A DNA stretch of 64,000 bases from Haematobia irritans (taxonomy: Eukaryota > Arthropoda > Insecta > Diptera > Muscidae): assembly GCF_050003625.1 (NCBI RefSeq), contig NC_134400.1, positions 223,178,085 to 223,242,084 of the forward strand, written 5' to 3'. Position 1 is the stretch's first letter, and each line of letters opens with the position of its first letter. A program made the translations under genes and the position numbers. Positions 21,845 through 34,262 of the stretch are shown in pieces. The notes beneath the pieces were generated by a model. That model was not told the DNA's origin, did no database searches, and saw only the letters and a list, made by a program, of their open reading frames with translations.

Positions 21845-23711
21845 CACACAAAAAAATTTTTTTTGATTTCAATCACGAAAATCGCGGATTCAATCATTTT
21901 TTTAATTGAAATGTCTTCAATCACGAAAATGATAGTATCAATCACCCATTTTGATTGAAAACCAACACGATTTTCAATTAAAAATTTAATTGACTTTTGT
22001 CACGGAATCAATTAATTGTGTGATTGAATCCATTAAAAACGTGATTGATTTTTAATATAAAATGCAATCACAGTTTTAATTGAATCAATTAAAATTTTAA
22101 TTAATTTCGCGACAAAAAACAATCAACTATTTGATTCATTCAATTAAATAATTAATTGAAATTGGCTATAAATTTCAATCAAAAAATTTATATATTGCGA
22201 CCCCAAAATCGTATTTAATTTTATTTAAAATAAAAGAAAATATGTGTTTCTTATAAAACATATTTAATATTTTATTATTTTTTGAATTATGCAATAGACA
22301 AATAAATTTGGTTCTTGTCATTTGTGGTTTGTTCTAACATAACTTAGAAATACAATTACATAAATTATATAAATCATTATCTTCCTTATAATAATAACCA
22401 TGTTAGCATGGTCCTTCTAATATGTAGATGCGCCTAGATTTACAATAAATCAGCAGCCTGTAAACTAAATTAGTTTTTCTGAAAGTAAACAGAATAATTC
22501 GAATTTAATTTTGTTAAATTAAAAGTTAATTTTGTTAAACATTACCTGCATAGAATATCAAGTTCAATTCTTAGTTCCAGGTTGCAGATTTATAATCTTC
22601 TTTTGCAGTTGTAGTCTTTTAGCATAAAAAGGTGTATTAAGGAGCTCGGTAATTTAATTTTAGTAACAATTCCTTTCCAAAATTTCCGCACTTTGAAATC
22701 GTCTATTAAAATTTGAACCAATCATAGACAAAAATAATGGGAAAGCAATGTAATATTTGGTATTATATTGATGATACTTTGCAAATTCTAAAAATAGAAA
22801 AAATATATAAATGGGAAATACATATTTTTATTATTTTCGGATATTTTTCATATTTTTAAATCCAAAAGAAAGAACTTTTTTACCATTACATAATTCAGCT
22901 CATTAGTTTATATATCAGATATACTGCTCTCTACTTGGGTTCAAACTGAAAAAGGCAGGTAAAACAAAAATACAATTTAATGCCGCAACTTCAAGGTGAA
23001 TCTTCCAACAAACCCATACCGCTCTTGGTTTTAAGAAAACTAGGAGTGAAAAAAGATTATAATTTTAAAAGATCAACACGGTACCCACTTTTTTGTTGCA
23101 AACATATTCTTACATATTTGATAAAAAGATGGAGTTGATGGGATTGATTGGTCAATTTCACGAAATAAAATTGGCCATTTGTTGTTGCACACTTTATTTA
23201 TTTCAACCCTTTGCTATGATTTGTTGTTGCGTTCAAAATATTTATGTACACATTTTCAATGCAGCAGACAGAATGTCGCCAATCATGTTTTTCAATTTAC
23301 GCGAAAAACAAAAACCCAACCGTTCGTTACAAGTTACTTCTACAGACTGATCTCTCCATCATACAATGTTGAATAAATACCCATTCTCTTGTTCTCTTTT
23401 CGCTCTTTCCATTGCTCAAAATTATTCAATTTCAATCACAAAAGTGATTGGATCAATCACATGTGTAATTGGAAACGGAAAAAATTTCAATCACGTTTGT
23501 AATTGAAAATTATTTCCGAATTGATTAACAAATTGATTGAATCAATTAATATTTTAATTGGAAACGTAACAAATATCAATCATTTTTTTAATTGGGTTTT
23601 ATTGGGATTTGATTAAATAATTTATTGAATCAATTAACATATTAATTGAATCCGTTTCCAAATTCAATTAAGTGTTTAATTGAAAAAATGTTGGTGATAA
23701 TTTTTTGTGTG
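21845..23711. mobile_element. MITE family C, copy 1 (1.87 kb, TA-flanked)
   Basis: Flanked by TA (21843-21844, 23712-23713), with ends CACACAAAAAAATTTT and AATTTTTTGTGTG. Both subterminal regions (about 350 bp each) are filled with degenerate palindromic words such as TTGATTGAATCAATTAA. The centre carries no recognisable transposase; the 85-codon frame at 23093-23350 has no family resemblance. It matches 26671-28525 in reverse complement at near identity, apart from a 12-bp extra segment (ATTTGGTATTAT) near 22756-22771. TA target and CAC..GTG ends fit a Tc1/mariner-mobilised non-autonomous element. Confidence 0.85.
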
Positions 23712-24647
23712 TACAAGGCGGCAACTCAACAAGTGTGTAATCTAAATGAAGAAGTATTGATGAAAACCAACAAAATTATGTTTATTTTATTTTTTTAATG
23801 GGTGATACAATAACCTTCTGTCGTGTTAGTTGAGGTCAGTTTTTTTATTCACTTCTCATAAAAGTTCAACGGCATGTAAAAATTCTATGTATATATGAGA
23901 CCATACATATGTGAATATACAGTGAACAGCAAAAGTCGTGACACGAATGGTAATTTCTCAAAACACACCTAAGCAAAGTACAATTGGCACCACGACATTT
24001 GCTGCTGGCTGTATGTCGAAAATTTCAGGAGAACCGAATTGAAATGATCTCTTTTAAAATTATGTGCGGTTGTCTTATTAATTTGAACTACAAACTACGA
24101 TTTGTGCTGATGATCATTTTTATTCCTTTGTGCTTATTTGCGTCATTATAGACCTGAGCTTAACATATGAGCGTAACATATGTTAAAGAATCGAATCACT
24201 CGATTATGAAATACACTTTCTTTACTCCATATCCAGCTTAATGAATATATTTATTTACGGTTCAAAATATTATGAAATTTAAGTAAAATATGTTTATGGT
24301 TTTTACAAATAAGAATTAAAAATGAAAAATCGTTTAAATAATTATACGAAAAGGTGCTCTAATTACTAAAAAATAATTTGAAAAAAATACGGATTAATTT
24401 TTGATATAGAATTACTTTAACTCGATACGTTTAGTCTAGCTTTTTGAACCCTATTTACAGGGTTGGCCTGTCACAAACTGTGACTTTTGGGACATACATT
24501 TGCGACGGTATAATACGTATGTCGCAAAAGTCGTAAACCTACTGTAGAAAACCAAATTTTGAATAGAAGAAATCCTGAACATTTTTTAATTTAGTTTGAC
24601 AGCATTCGCTGTGAGTTTCTGCAGAAATTTGTGAAAGTTTTTCCATG

Positions 24648-24802
24648 GTCAAGCCTATTTTCTTAGGTGGTATCGAAATTCCCGTTGGTGAGTGTGCAAA
24701 ATACCTTGGGGTTATATTGGACAGGATACTGAACTTAAAGCTAAGAAAGGACGAGAAAATCCACGGTTACCCTGTACTCGTGCAAAAGACAATAGGAAAA
24801 AT
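24648..24802 (+). mobile_element. Fragment of the RNase H-bearing LINE reverse transcriptase region
   Basis: Matches 34553-34713 with substitutions (shared TGAGTGTGCAAAATACCTTG versus GGAGTGTGCAAAATACCTTG and TATACTCGTGCAAAA-type words). It encodes an ECAKYLGVILDR-like stretch with decay. Both ends are lost. Confidence 0.7.
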
Positions 24803-25611
24803 TTAATTGAAACTTCTTCGCACATACCATCGTCTTGGATATCATCGAATTCGCTGCGTAGCTGACGCGACTAAAGTATTTTGAGTTTGCGACTTTTGTT
24901 ACTCTTTCTACATTTACGACGCGTATGTGACGTTTACGACGTTTACAACTTTGCGACAGTCGCAAACCTAAAAAAGTTTGATACAGACCATCTCTCGAGC
25001 CCTGCAAAATAACACTCCATTCTGAAGATAGGGATACTGAAGCCGAGTATTGACTAATAGACTCTGCCAAAAAAAAAAAAAAAAAACGACGACGACGACG
25101 ATTTTTGATGTTTTTTGAAAATCGATTCAAATGCACTATTTTGTAGGCCAAAGTCGACTAATATAAATTTTTAACCCTCCGTCATACCCATGTTTCGATA
25201 GTCACATTCGTAACACATGAGGCCTAGCCAGACCCACTGTGTATTTTAATGTATTTATATGGAAAATATGCTATTTTGTTGATATTATTACATTATTACT
25301 GTGGTATTTTCCGTCTTGATTTTTTCACACATCGATAGGTAATAAAATTTTAGGAGGGTACCTGAAGTTTCAAGTCTCTATCTATATTATAAATGTATTT
25401 TAATTACAATTAGAATCGAAAAAGGTCTGGCCAGACTCATGTGTCTGTCCGAGGGTTAAAAAGTCGACTTTTTCGACATATTTTAAAAACTCGAAAAGTC
25501 GGCTGACAGATATTTGTACACAACAAGTGTCTCTATAAAGTTTGGAAACAAATAGATGTCAAACTGGAACATGTGAAGAGAAAAAGGTGTATGGAGCATT
25601 AGTTCGTAGCC

Positions 25612-25883
25612 CGAACGGATGGACTGAATAGTCTAAGTGAGCCTGAATCTTAATCGGGCTGCCACTTTGATTATCCGCTCTCAGTAGTGCTTCTTTAAGT
25701 GGTTTCACCAACATGTGGAACGCCGTTCGGACTCGGTTAAAGAAGGTCCCTTGTCATTAAGCTTAACATGAATCGGGCAGCACTCAGTAATAAGAGAGAA
25801 GTTCACCACTGCGGTATCACAATGGACTGAATAGTCTAAGTGAGCCTGAAACATCGGGCTGCCACCTAACATAACCTAACCTA
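25612..25883 (+). repeat. SINE body and tail, preceded by a LINE-type tail
   Basis: 25612-25675 carries a LINE-type tail (GAATCTTAATCGGGCTGCCA). From 25675 the SINE body runs through GGAACGCCGTTCGGACTCGG and TCGGGCAGCACTCAGTAATA to GGTATCACAATGGACTGAAT, ending GGGCTGCCACCTAAC with AACCT repeats. The last ~65 bp match the 3' end of the LINE at 37029-37106. The tRNA-like head is absent here. Confidence 0.8.
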
Positions 25884-26567
25884 CCTTCCAAAAGCAAAAG
25901 TCAAATTAAAGGCCGATATTGTTATTTTTCTAAAAATCCGCTCACTTCCACACACGCCGTAAAAAATTCGATCTGATATAAATTGCGACAGTAGCCGTTT
26001 TCGGACCAACCTCGTAGCTCTAATTATGAAAACCTTTACTTAAATGCTATAATTTCTATAGAAACAAATAGTATAGTATTGTCAATCATATTTGTTTAGC
26101 TTTTTCAAGGGGGATCATAAGTATGATAAAATCGAGCATATACAATCTTTCAATTACGAATTGTCTTGATCAAAATGTGAATGATTGATTTCTAATTGAC
26201 TTCTACAATCGTGCAATTCAGAGAAATCAAAGCGTTTTTTAAATGTTTATCAACACTTCTTTCAATCAACACTGATGGCAAAGCAACCAGAGCAGAAATG
26301 CGGTTGCATTGGTTACAATTTCAGCCTGAAACTGAGAACAAAATATTTTAAAGATACATTTGCAAAAAAATCGACGCCAATCAAATGAAATTATGTTAGG
26401 GGAAATAACAGTTTTACTGTTAATCGTTTTTGAGATTTTGGATTTATTGAAACAGTCTCATGTTCTATGAGGAAGACTATGAGCAGTCGTCTTAAAGGTT
26501 TGGACTACGTTTTTATTTTTTCACATACAAAAACACAGAAAAAGCTACATTTGGGAGGTTAATAAAA

Positions 26568-28955
26568 AAACAGTGTGTGAAGGGTTCGTTGGTTGGGAAA
26601 TATCAGGAAAGATCCTTACGAAAATATAAAAAGATAAATTTTCGTAATGGTATGAAAATTGTTGGACATACACACAAAAAATTATCACCAACATTTTTTC
26701 AATTAAACACTTAATTGAATTTGGAAACGGATTCAATTAATATGTTAATTGATTCAATAAATTATTTAATCAAATCCCAATAAAACCCAATTAAAAAAAT
26801 GATTGATATTTGTTACGTTTCCAATTAAAATATTAATTGATTCAATCAATTTGTTAATCAATTCGGAAATAATTTTCAATTACAAACGTGATTGAAATTT
26901 TTTCCGTTTCCAATTACACATGTGATTGATCCAATCACTTTTGTGATTGAAATTGAATAATTTTGAGCAATGGAAAGAGCGAAAAGAGAACAAGAGAATG
27001 GGTATTTATTCAACATTGTATGATGGAGAGATCAGTCTGTAGAAGTAACTTGTAACGAACGGTTGGGTTTTTGTTTTTCGCGTAAATTGAAAAACATGAT
27101 TGGCGACATTCTGTCTGCTGCATTGAAAATGTGTACATAAATATTTTGAACGCAACAACAAATCATAGCAAAGGGTTGAAATAAATAAAGTGTGCAACAA
27201 CAAATGGCCAATTTTATTTCGTGAAATTGACCAATCAATCCCATCAACTCCATCTTTTTATCAAATATGTAAGAATATGTTTGCAACAAAAAAGTGGGTA
27301 CCGTGTTGATCTTTTAAAATTATAATCTTTTTTCACTCCTAGTTTTCTTAAAACCAAGAGCGGTATGGGTTTGTTGGAAGATTCACCTTGAAGTTGCGGC
27401 ATTAAATTGTATTTTTGTTTTACCTGCCTTTTTCAGTTTGAACCCAAGTAGAGAGCAGTATATCTGATATATAAACTAATGAGCTGAATTATGTAATGGT
27501 AAAAAAGTTCTTTCTTTTGGATTTAAAAATATGAAAAATATCCGAAAATAATAAAAATATGTATTTCCCATTTATATATTTTTTCTATTTTTAGAATTTG
27601 CAAAGTATCATCAATATTACATTGCTTTCCCATTATTTTTGTCTATGATTGGTTCAAATTTTAATAGACGATTTCAAAGTGCGGAAATTTTGGAAAGGAA
27701 TTGTTACTAAAATTAAATTACCGAGCTCCTTAATACACCTTTTTATGCTAAAAGACTACAACTGCAAAAGAAGATTATAAATCTGCAACCTGGAACTAAG
27801 AATTGAACTTGATATTCTATGCAGGTAATGTTTAACAAAATTAACTTTTAATTTAACAAAATTAAATTCGAATTATTCTGTTTACTTTCAGAAAAACTAA
27901 TTTAGTTTACAGGCTGCTGATTTATTGTAAATCTAGGCGCATCTACATATTAGAAGGACCATGCTAACATGGTTATTATTATAAGGAAGATAATGATTTA
28001 TATAATTTATGTAATTGTATTTCTAAGTTATGTTAGAACAAACCACAAATGACAAGAACCAAATTTATTTGTCTATTGCATAATTCAAAAAATAATAAAA
28101 TATTAAATATGTTTTATAAGAAACACATATTTTCTTTTATTTTAAATAAAATTAAATACGATTTTGGGGTCGCAATATATAAATTTTTTGATTGAAATTT
28201 ATAGCCAATTTCAATTAATTATTTAATTGAATGAATCAAATAGTTGATTGTTTTTTGTCGCGAAATTAATTAAAATTTTAATTGATTCAATTAAAACTGT
28301 GATTGAATTTTATATTAAAAATCAATCACGTTTTTAATGGATTCAATCACACAATTAATTGATTCCGTGACAAAAGTCAATTAAATTTTTAATTGAAAAT
28401 CGTGTTGGTTTTCAATCAAAATGGGTGATTGATACTATCATTTTCGTGATTGAAGACATTTCAATTAAAAAAATGATTGAATCCGCGATTTTCGTGATTG
28501 AAATCAAAAAAAATTTTTTTGTGTGTATAGATTAAAGTTTAGTGTTTTGAATATTTTATTTTTAACCAAACCAAAAATGTGCCTACACAGCATATAGATT
28601 CTAAACAGTGTATAAAAACTCAGACGAAACGATTACTAAACAATCGTATAAAAATGTCAAAAAATAACGTTTTCTTAAATACCTCAAAAAGTTTTTGTAG
28701 TGTGAGAATGGTACGTACTTCTTTTGGTTGGGAAATATCAGGAAAGATCTTTACGAAAATATAAAATAGGAACTTTTCGTAATGAAATGAAAATTGTTGG
28801 GCATATAGATTGAAGTTTAGCGTTTTGAATACTTTTTGTTTAACCAAATTAAATATGTGCACGCAGCATATAGATTCTAAACAATGTATTTACTTACATT
28901 CACTTTACAATAGTATACAAATTTCGTTTTCTTAAATACCTAAAATGTTTTCGTA
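26568..28955 (+). repeat. Tandem duplication, one unit interrupted by MITE C copy 2
   Basis: Unit 1 is 26568-26670 plus 28526-28697; unit 2 is 28698-28955. Shared words include GGTTGGGAAATATCAGGAAA and GCATATAGATTCTAAACA. Unit 2 has no MITE, so it serves as an internal empty site: unit 1 reads GTTGGACATA|element|TATAGATT, while unit 2 reads GTTGGGCATATAGATT. Confidence 0.85.
26671..28525. mobile_element. MITE family C, copy 2 (inverted relative to copy 1)
   Basis: Reverse complement of 21845-23711, differing as far as I can see only by a 12-bp indel. Flanked by TA at 26669-26670 and 28526-28527; the duplicated host unit at 28698-28955 shows the uninterrupted target. The near-identity implies recent transposition or local gene conversion. 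The frames at 27006-27289 are the same non-coding frames seen in copy 1. Confidence 0.88.
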
Positions 28956-29883
28956 GCTATTCGATATCGTAATATTTCCTACGATTCGACAACGTATAGA
29001 ACAAATACTTCTATATATTGTATAGAAAAAATACTTCGATCAATTGAACTATTTGTACTTTGTAAGGCTACTTTATAATACTCGAAGGGTTAAAGGTATT
29101 CAGGACAAGTGGTCGAAAATGCACTATGGCCCAAAACCCTAAATTTTACCTAATCAAATATCATAAAAAGTACATAGAATGGATAAAATATCAAACCAAT
29201 AAAAATCGCCACTTATGACGAATTCTACGTTTCTCTGTCATAGATGTATATCCAAATTCCGAAATTTACACCAATCAAATATTACTTGAATTTAAATAAA
29301 TAATATTACTTGAATTAAAACTATTCCTTAGACAATAAAATCATTCCAAAGCAAATAATAATTTTTCTGCGATTGATATTGCAATCTGTGCGAGCAGTAC
29401 TACGGTTGTATAATTATATACAACGGGTGAATAAAGTCCATTGGGAAGCTTATTGATATTCCAAAGTATTTTCATTTAAGTCGTATGAAATGATGTTAAA
29501 ATGCGCCCTTTTGAGGAGCTTTTTGCTCCATACTTTTGTTTTATAAAGATTATTTTTCTTATTGACGAAATTTCAGAAATATCAGCACGATAGTGTTAAC
29601 CGAGAATAAAAAAATTGAAACGTCAGTCAGCGAGAGTGATATGAACCATTTACGTATTTATTTTTCAATTAATCGATGATTCGGCAACAATCATATGGAA
29701 ATAAACTCAAAACGCATAGTGAATATGAAAGAAATAAACATCAATATTCAAAATATTGAGATTATACTCGCGGAATACGATTGAGTTTTATGCCTAAACA
29801 CACAGGAAAAGAAATAAAATGTTTTATAGGAAAACTAAAATTTATATTTGAAATCTACCCAACTTCCTAACATTTATAACAAA
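28956..29883. other. Intron sequence, nothing recognised
   Basis: AT-rich long-isoform intron DNA; no shared repeat or coding signal identified. Confidence 0.4.
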
Positions 29884-30506
29884 CAAGTAAGAAAAGTCTA
29901 AAGTCGGGCGGGGCCGACTATATTATACCCTGCACCACTTTGTAAATCCACATTTTCGATACTATATCAAATCCGTCAAATGTGTTGGGTGCTATATATA
30001 AAGGTTTTTGTCCCAAATACATACATACATTTAAATCTGACTTAAAATTTAAGTCGGCTGGGATGGTACACTATGTTAGTAAAAACATATGGGAAACATT
30101 TTAATCTGAACCAATTTTGAGGCAACTTCGCAAAAGTGTATTTATGATTTATCGGTCGATAGATATGTATTAGAAATAAAGGAAAATTTGAGTCATTTTT
30201 ACAAGTTTTCGACTTAACAGTGGCGATTTTATAAAAAAAAATGTGGGTATTTATAGGAAAATGTGGGTTTTTTGGTCATTTTTGCCCAAATCGGAAAAGC
30301 ATATATATGAAAGCTATATAGAAATCTGAACCGATTTCAACCAAATTTGACATGCATACTTAGTATTTTAATTGTACTCCCTGTGCAAAATTTCACGTAA
30401 ATCGGACTACAACTTTGAACTCTGTGGTCATATGACGGAGCTATATCTAAATCTGAACCGATTTCAATAAAATTTAGCACACACTACTAATTTTATTCCT
30501 AGTGCA

Positions 30507-32099
30507 CGTGAATTGTCGTAAATCGTGCGTGAACGTGAGGCTTTAAAAGTAATTCGTGAGTGAGCGTGCGTGAGTACTGGTTTTCATTTCGTGAATGTGT
30601 GTGCACTGGTAGAAAAACGTTTCGTACTATTAACGAACGGGCGTCGTTGATTATTTTTCGTTAATATTACGAAATGTTTCGTTATAAGAACGAAAGTGAT
30701 CGTTAATACAACGAAATCAATCGTTAAAAGACAATTTTGTGTTTTAGTTTTTCGTTATATTAATGAAACACGTTTCGTTAATATTACGAATATTAACTTT
30801 GTAATTTTTTCAAGAATTAGAATAAATATTTTTCCAAGATGGAATTATTATAATCATTTGCACATAGAGAGTAACTTTTGGAAACTTTTAGCCTTTAAAA
30901 TAGTCGTTTTATATACTCCGAAACTGGAATTGAAAATTTCATTTGTAAAACGAAAGCGATCGTTAATATAATGATATGGATCGTTAAAAAATAAATTTTA
31001 AATTGTCATATTTCGTCATATTAATGAAATATGTTCATTAATAATACGAATGGGAGTTTGAGTATTTCTGCCTCTCTATCTAAAACGTCTCTCCATACTC
31101 TCTCTCTAATACGTCTGTAGCGTCTATGTAATTTGTACATACACATGTAAGCATGGCAATAAGCACATGTTTGCGTGTGCGTCTTGAAAAACAAACGGTA
31201 AAAAGTTAAACAGAAAACTTGTCTGATGGGCAAACCTTAACAACATTTACCTTCTTTTCGCTGAAGAGTGCACAGGCTCATTACAGTTTCGTTGTGAATA
31301 ATAAACATAGATGGTGGGTGAGTTAAATTGGTGTTTTTTGTATATTCGCAAGAAATTTAGTATAAATGTTTAGTCTTTAGTGAAAATGCCCCGGGGGAAG
31401 TGAACTTTCAGATGAAGAAGGCGGAACAATTGCAAAAAAATTGGATAAATGGACACGGCGATACGATTATCATTTGGTCTAAGAAATACATAAAGGGTTT
31501 TTTTTCTTAAGTGAAAGTCACAATATATGATTATTAAATTACTTATTTTATCAATAAATATTATTTCCTAGTGTATATAAATCATATTTCAAAGATCTTA
31601 ACAAAAAATAATACACTACCAATGACTACATTCATATGCAATAATTGGTTGGGTTTCATTAATATAACGTTTGTGTTCATTTATACAACGTTCGCCTTTC
31701 ATTCATACAATGAAAAAACTGGGTTCATACAATGAATTATTTTCGTTCATACAACGTATAAGCTGCATTCATACAATGAATACATTTCATTCATACAACG
31801 AATAATATTCGTTAATACAACGAAAAGGCTACGTAATAGCAACGTAATTATTCGTTAATACTACGAAATGTATTCCATAAATGGTTTCGTAAATATAACG
31901 TAAAATTACGTTGTTCTAACGAAATGCTACGTTGGCTGACTTTTAATGAAGAATTTCGTTAATACAACGTAGAAATTCATCGTATTAACGAAACTTTTTC
32001 TACCAGGGATTGGCTACCACACGTATCGTGCGTGAGCCTTCTTTAAAAATTTTTTTTCTTCGTGAATGTGAGTGAAATTTCAGTCACGCGCACACCTCT
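30507..32099. mobile_element. Element J (CGTGAA-rich ends) inside repeat K
   Basis: Left arm: CGTGAATTGTCGTAAATCG, with further GTGCGTGAACGTGAGG words. Right arm: TTCGTGAATGTGAGTGAAA..CAGTCACGCGCACACCTC. The arms show imperfect inverted similarity (CGTGA/TCACG). The ends and class are uncertain; a hAT-type MITE is possible from the GTGTGCGCGTGA-like terminus. It is interrupted by element E. Confidence 0.45.
30604..32008. mobile_element. MITE family E with iterated TTCGTTAATA..ACGAA words
   Basis: Ends CACTGGTAGAAAAACGTTTC and GAAACTTTTTCTACCAGGG form an imperfect inverted repeat. Both arms (30620-31050 and 31660-31995) are filled with TTCGTTAATATTACGAA-like and ATTCATACAACGAA-like words. The centre has no recognisable coding sequence; the minus frame at 31021-31233 is unsupported. 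No clear target duplication. Confidence 0.7.
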
Positions 32100-32879
32100 A
32101 ATCTGAACCGATTTCTTCCAAATCAATAGGGTTCTATTCTGATCCAAAACAGGAACTTGTGCCAAATTTGAAGGCGATTGGACTTAAACTGCGACCTAGA
32201 CTTTGATCACAAAAATGTGTTCACAGACAGACGGACGGACGGACAGACGGGCATGGCTAGATCGACTCAGAGACCCACCCTGAGCATTATTGCCAAAGAC
32301 ACCATGTGTCTATCTCATCTCCTTCTGGGTGTTGCAAACATATGCACTAACTTATAATACCCTGTTCCACAGTGTGGCGCAGGGTATAAATATAAAATTC
32401 CATGGTACTATAAGACACTGTGCATCCATTGTCAATGATAAATTCTTGAAAAATAGTCTTAACAGTAAACGCAGCAATAAAGTTGATAAGATTTGATATC
32501 GATATCAGCAAAATGTCTGGAATTCAATATGAAAGGAAAAATGTGTTTCTCAGAGTTTCTTATATTCGTTATCTACTGTATAAAGTCAAAACACATTGAG
32601 CCAACAACTTCTTACAGGGTGATCTAACACTTTCTATAGAAATAAAATTTTATGATGATCATTGAAGGCTGTATCTGTTGTAATTCTTCTCTATTTAAAT
32701 AATAATTCTTCCTTCGACTAAAAAAATAAAATTTGATTCAATTATTTTTAAAAGCAGAAAAAAGTGCTTTGGAAACTTCCATTTCTGTTATGAACACATG
32801 TTAAATTTTGTTTCGATCTGGTAACTCCTTCATACAGAAACAGGTGTTCAAAAAAGACGCATCCGCAATTTTTTTTACA

Positions 32880-33912
32880 ATGGAAAAATTTGAAATGCGT
32901 GCTGTCATTAAATATTTACATAAAAAAGGTTTATCGGGACAAGAAATTCATAATGATATGGTTAATGTGTTAGTCGAAAGTGCTCCTTCATATGCAACAA
33001 TAAAAAATTGGGTTGCTGAATTTAAACGTGGTCATACAAGCATTGAAGATGAACCACGTAGTGGACGTCCAAAAACAGCAACAATAACAAAAATTGTAGC
33101 CAAACTGCATGATATGGTATTAAATGATCGACGAATAAAAGTGCGTGAAATTGCTAATATTATCATGGGCATCTCAAATGGTCGAGTCCATTTAATTTTG
33201 CATGAAGAACTACAGATGAAAAAGCTTTCTGCTAGATGGGTGCCGCGTTTGTTAATTGTCGATCAAAAACGCATAAGAATGAACATTTCTCAAGCTTGTT
33301 TGGATCGTTTTAAGCGAAATAAAATGGATTTTAAGCGTCGTTTCATAACTGTTGATGAGACATGGATCCACCACTATACTCCAGAGACAATGGACTGAAG
33401 CTGGAGGAAGTGCCCCAAAGAAGGCAAAAACAATTCAATCGGCTGGTAAGGTTATGGCAATGGTTTTTTGGGACTTCAAAGGTATTTTATTGATTGACTA
33501 TCTGCAAAAGGGTAAAACAATTCAGAGTACTATTGCAACCTTTTGGATCAATTAAATGTACAAATTCGAGAAAAATGTCCTGGCTTACAACACAACAAAA
33601 TAATTTCTCATCAAGACAACGCACCAGCGCACAAGAGTGTTTTAACAATGGCTAAAATCAACGAATTAAAGTACGAGTTGCTTGACCACGCACCTTATTC
33701 TCCTGATTTAGCTCCCAGTGAATTTTACTTGTTCCCAAATCTAAAAAAAAATTCCTTGCCGACAAGCGTTTTACCTCAAATGAAGATGCAATTACAGTTG
33801 TAAACCACTATTTTGAAGACCTTGAGGAAAACTATTTTAATCAAGGGATAGAATTGCTAGAAAAGCGTTGGACTAAGTGTATTGAAGTTTCAGGAGATTA
33901 TATTGAAAAATA
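32880..33912 (+). pseudogene. Mariner transposase (DD34D type), frameshifted
   Basis: The true start is the ATG at 32880 (MEKFEMRAVIKY). Frame 1 runs to a stop at 33396-33398 and includes a helix-turn-helix region, the linker WVPRLL and the first catalytic Asp in VDETWIHHY. The reading then shifts to a frame with SAGKVMAMVFWDFKGI, then to one with ISHQDNAPAHKS (second Asp) and YSPDLAPSEFYLFP. A last shift leads to a stop near 33912. At least three frameshifts make it non-functional. The third catalytic position, Asp in the APSD motif of mariners, is Glu (GAA, 33720-33722). A TIR-like 3' end with TA (33980-33981) follows; the 5' end is not identified. Confidence 0.88.
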
Positions 33913-33979
33913 AAAATATTTTTGAAAAACTAACTATTCCCTTTCATTGATAGGCTAAGAAGTTTCTGAACCGCCCTCG
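33913..33979 (+). mobile_element. 3' end of the dead mariner
   Basis: The minus strand from 33979 reads CGAGGGCGGTTCAGAAACTT, a plausible mariner terminal repeat abutting TA. No clean counterpart upstream of 32880 was found, so the left end may be lost. Confidence 0.5.
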
Positions 33980-34083
33980 TATCAATAGAATCAATTAAAA
34001 CTTTAAAAATATGGCGAAATTTTAATAAAAATCTTTTTTAATTACCTATTTTTACTATTGAAGCTAAAAAACTTGTAGGTTAT

Positions 34084-34262
34084 GTTAGGTGGCAGCCCGA
34101 TGTATCAGGCTCACTAGTACCGATTCATGCAGTGTGGATGCACTGCCTACTTTATTGTATACCAAAAAGCCTAACTAAACTTTTTACTGCTGAAGTATTT
34201 TTTGCTGGGACTTACTCGTAGACTATTTAGTCCATTGTGATACCACACTGGTGAACTGAACT
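34084..34262 (-). repeat. SINE/LINE tail fragment with ~85-bp interruption
   Basis: Plus strand GGTGGCAGCCCGATGTATCA begins the reverse-complement tail; it resumes at about 34209 with TAGACTATTTAGTCCATTGT. The intervening sequence is not part of other copies. Confidence 0.65.

Larger units (their letters stand above)
29884..32388 (-). repeat. Family K repeat, copy 2, interrupted by nested elements
   Basis: Begins (plus strand) with AGTCGGGCGGGGCCGACTAT and ATACCCTGCACCACTTTG, the complement of the copy 1 tail, and ends with ACCCTGTTCCACAGTGTGGC. It is broken between about 30507 and 32099 by a further element, which itself contains the element at 30604-32008. Confidence 0.8.

Noticed and set aside
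23093..23350. Duplicated 85-codon gene (also 27032-27289)
   Set aside because: Its duplication is explained by the identical MITE C copies; the composition is low-complexity, with no family resemblance and no splice context.
23919..24560. A Tc1-like element from CAGTGAACAGC to CCTACTGTAG
   Set aside because: The AAAAGTCG words recur at both sides, but the ends do not align as inverted repeats and there is no clear TA pairing.
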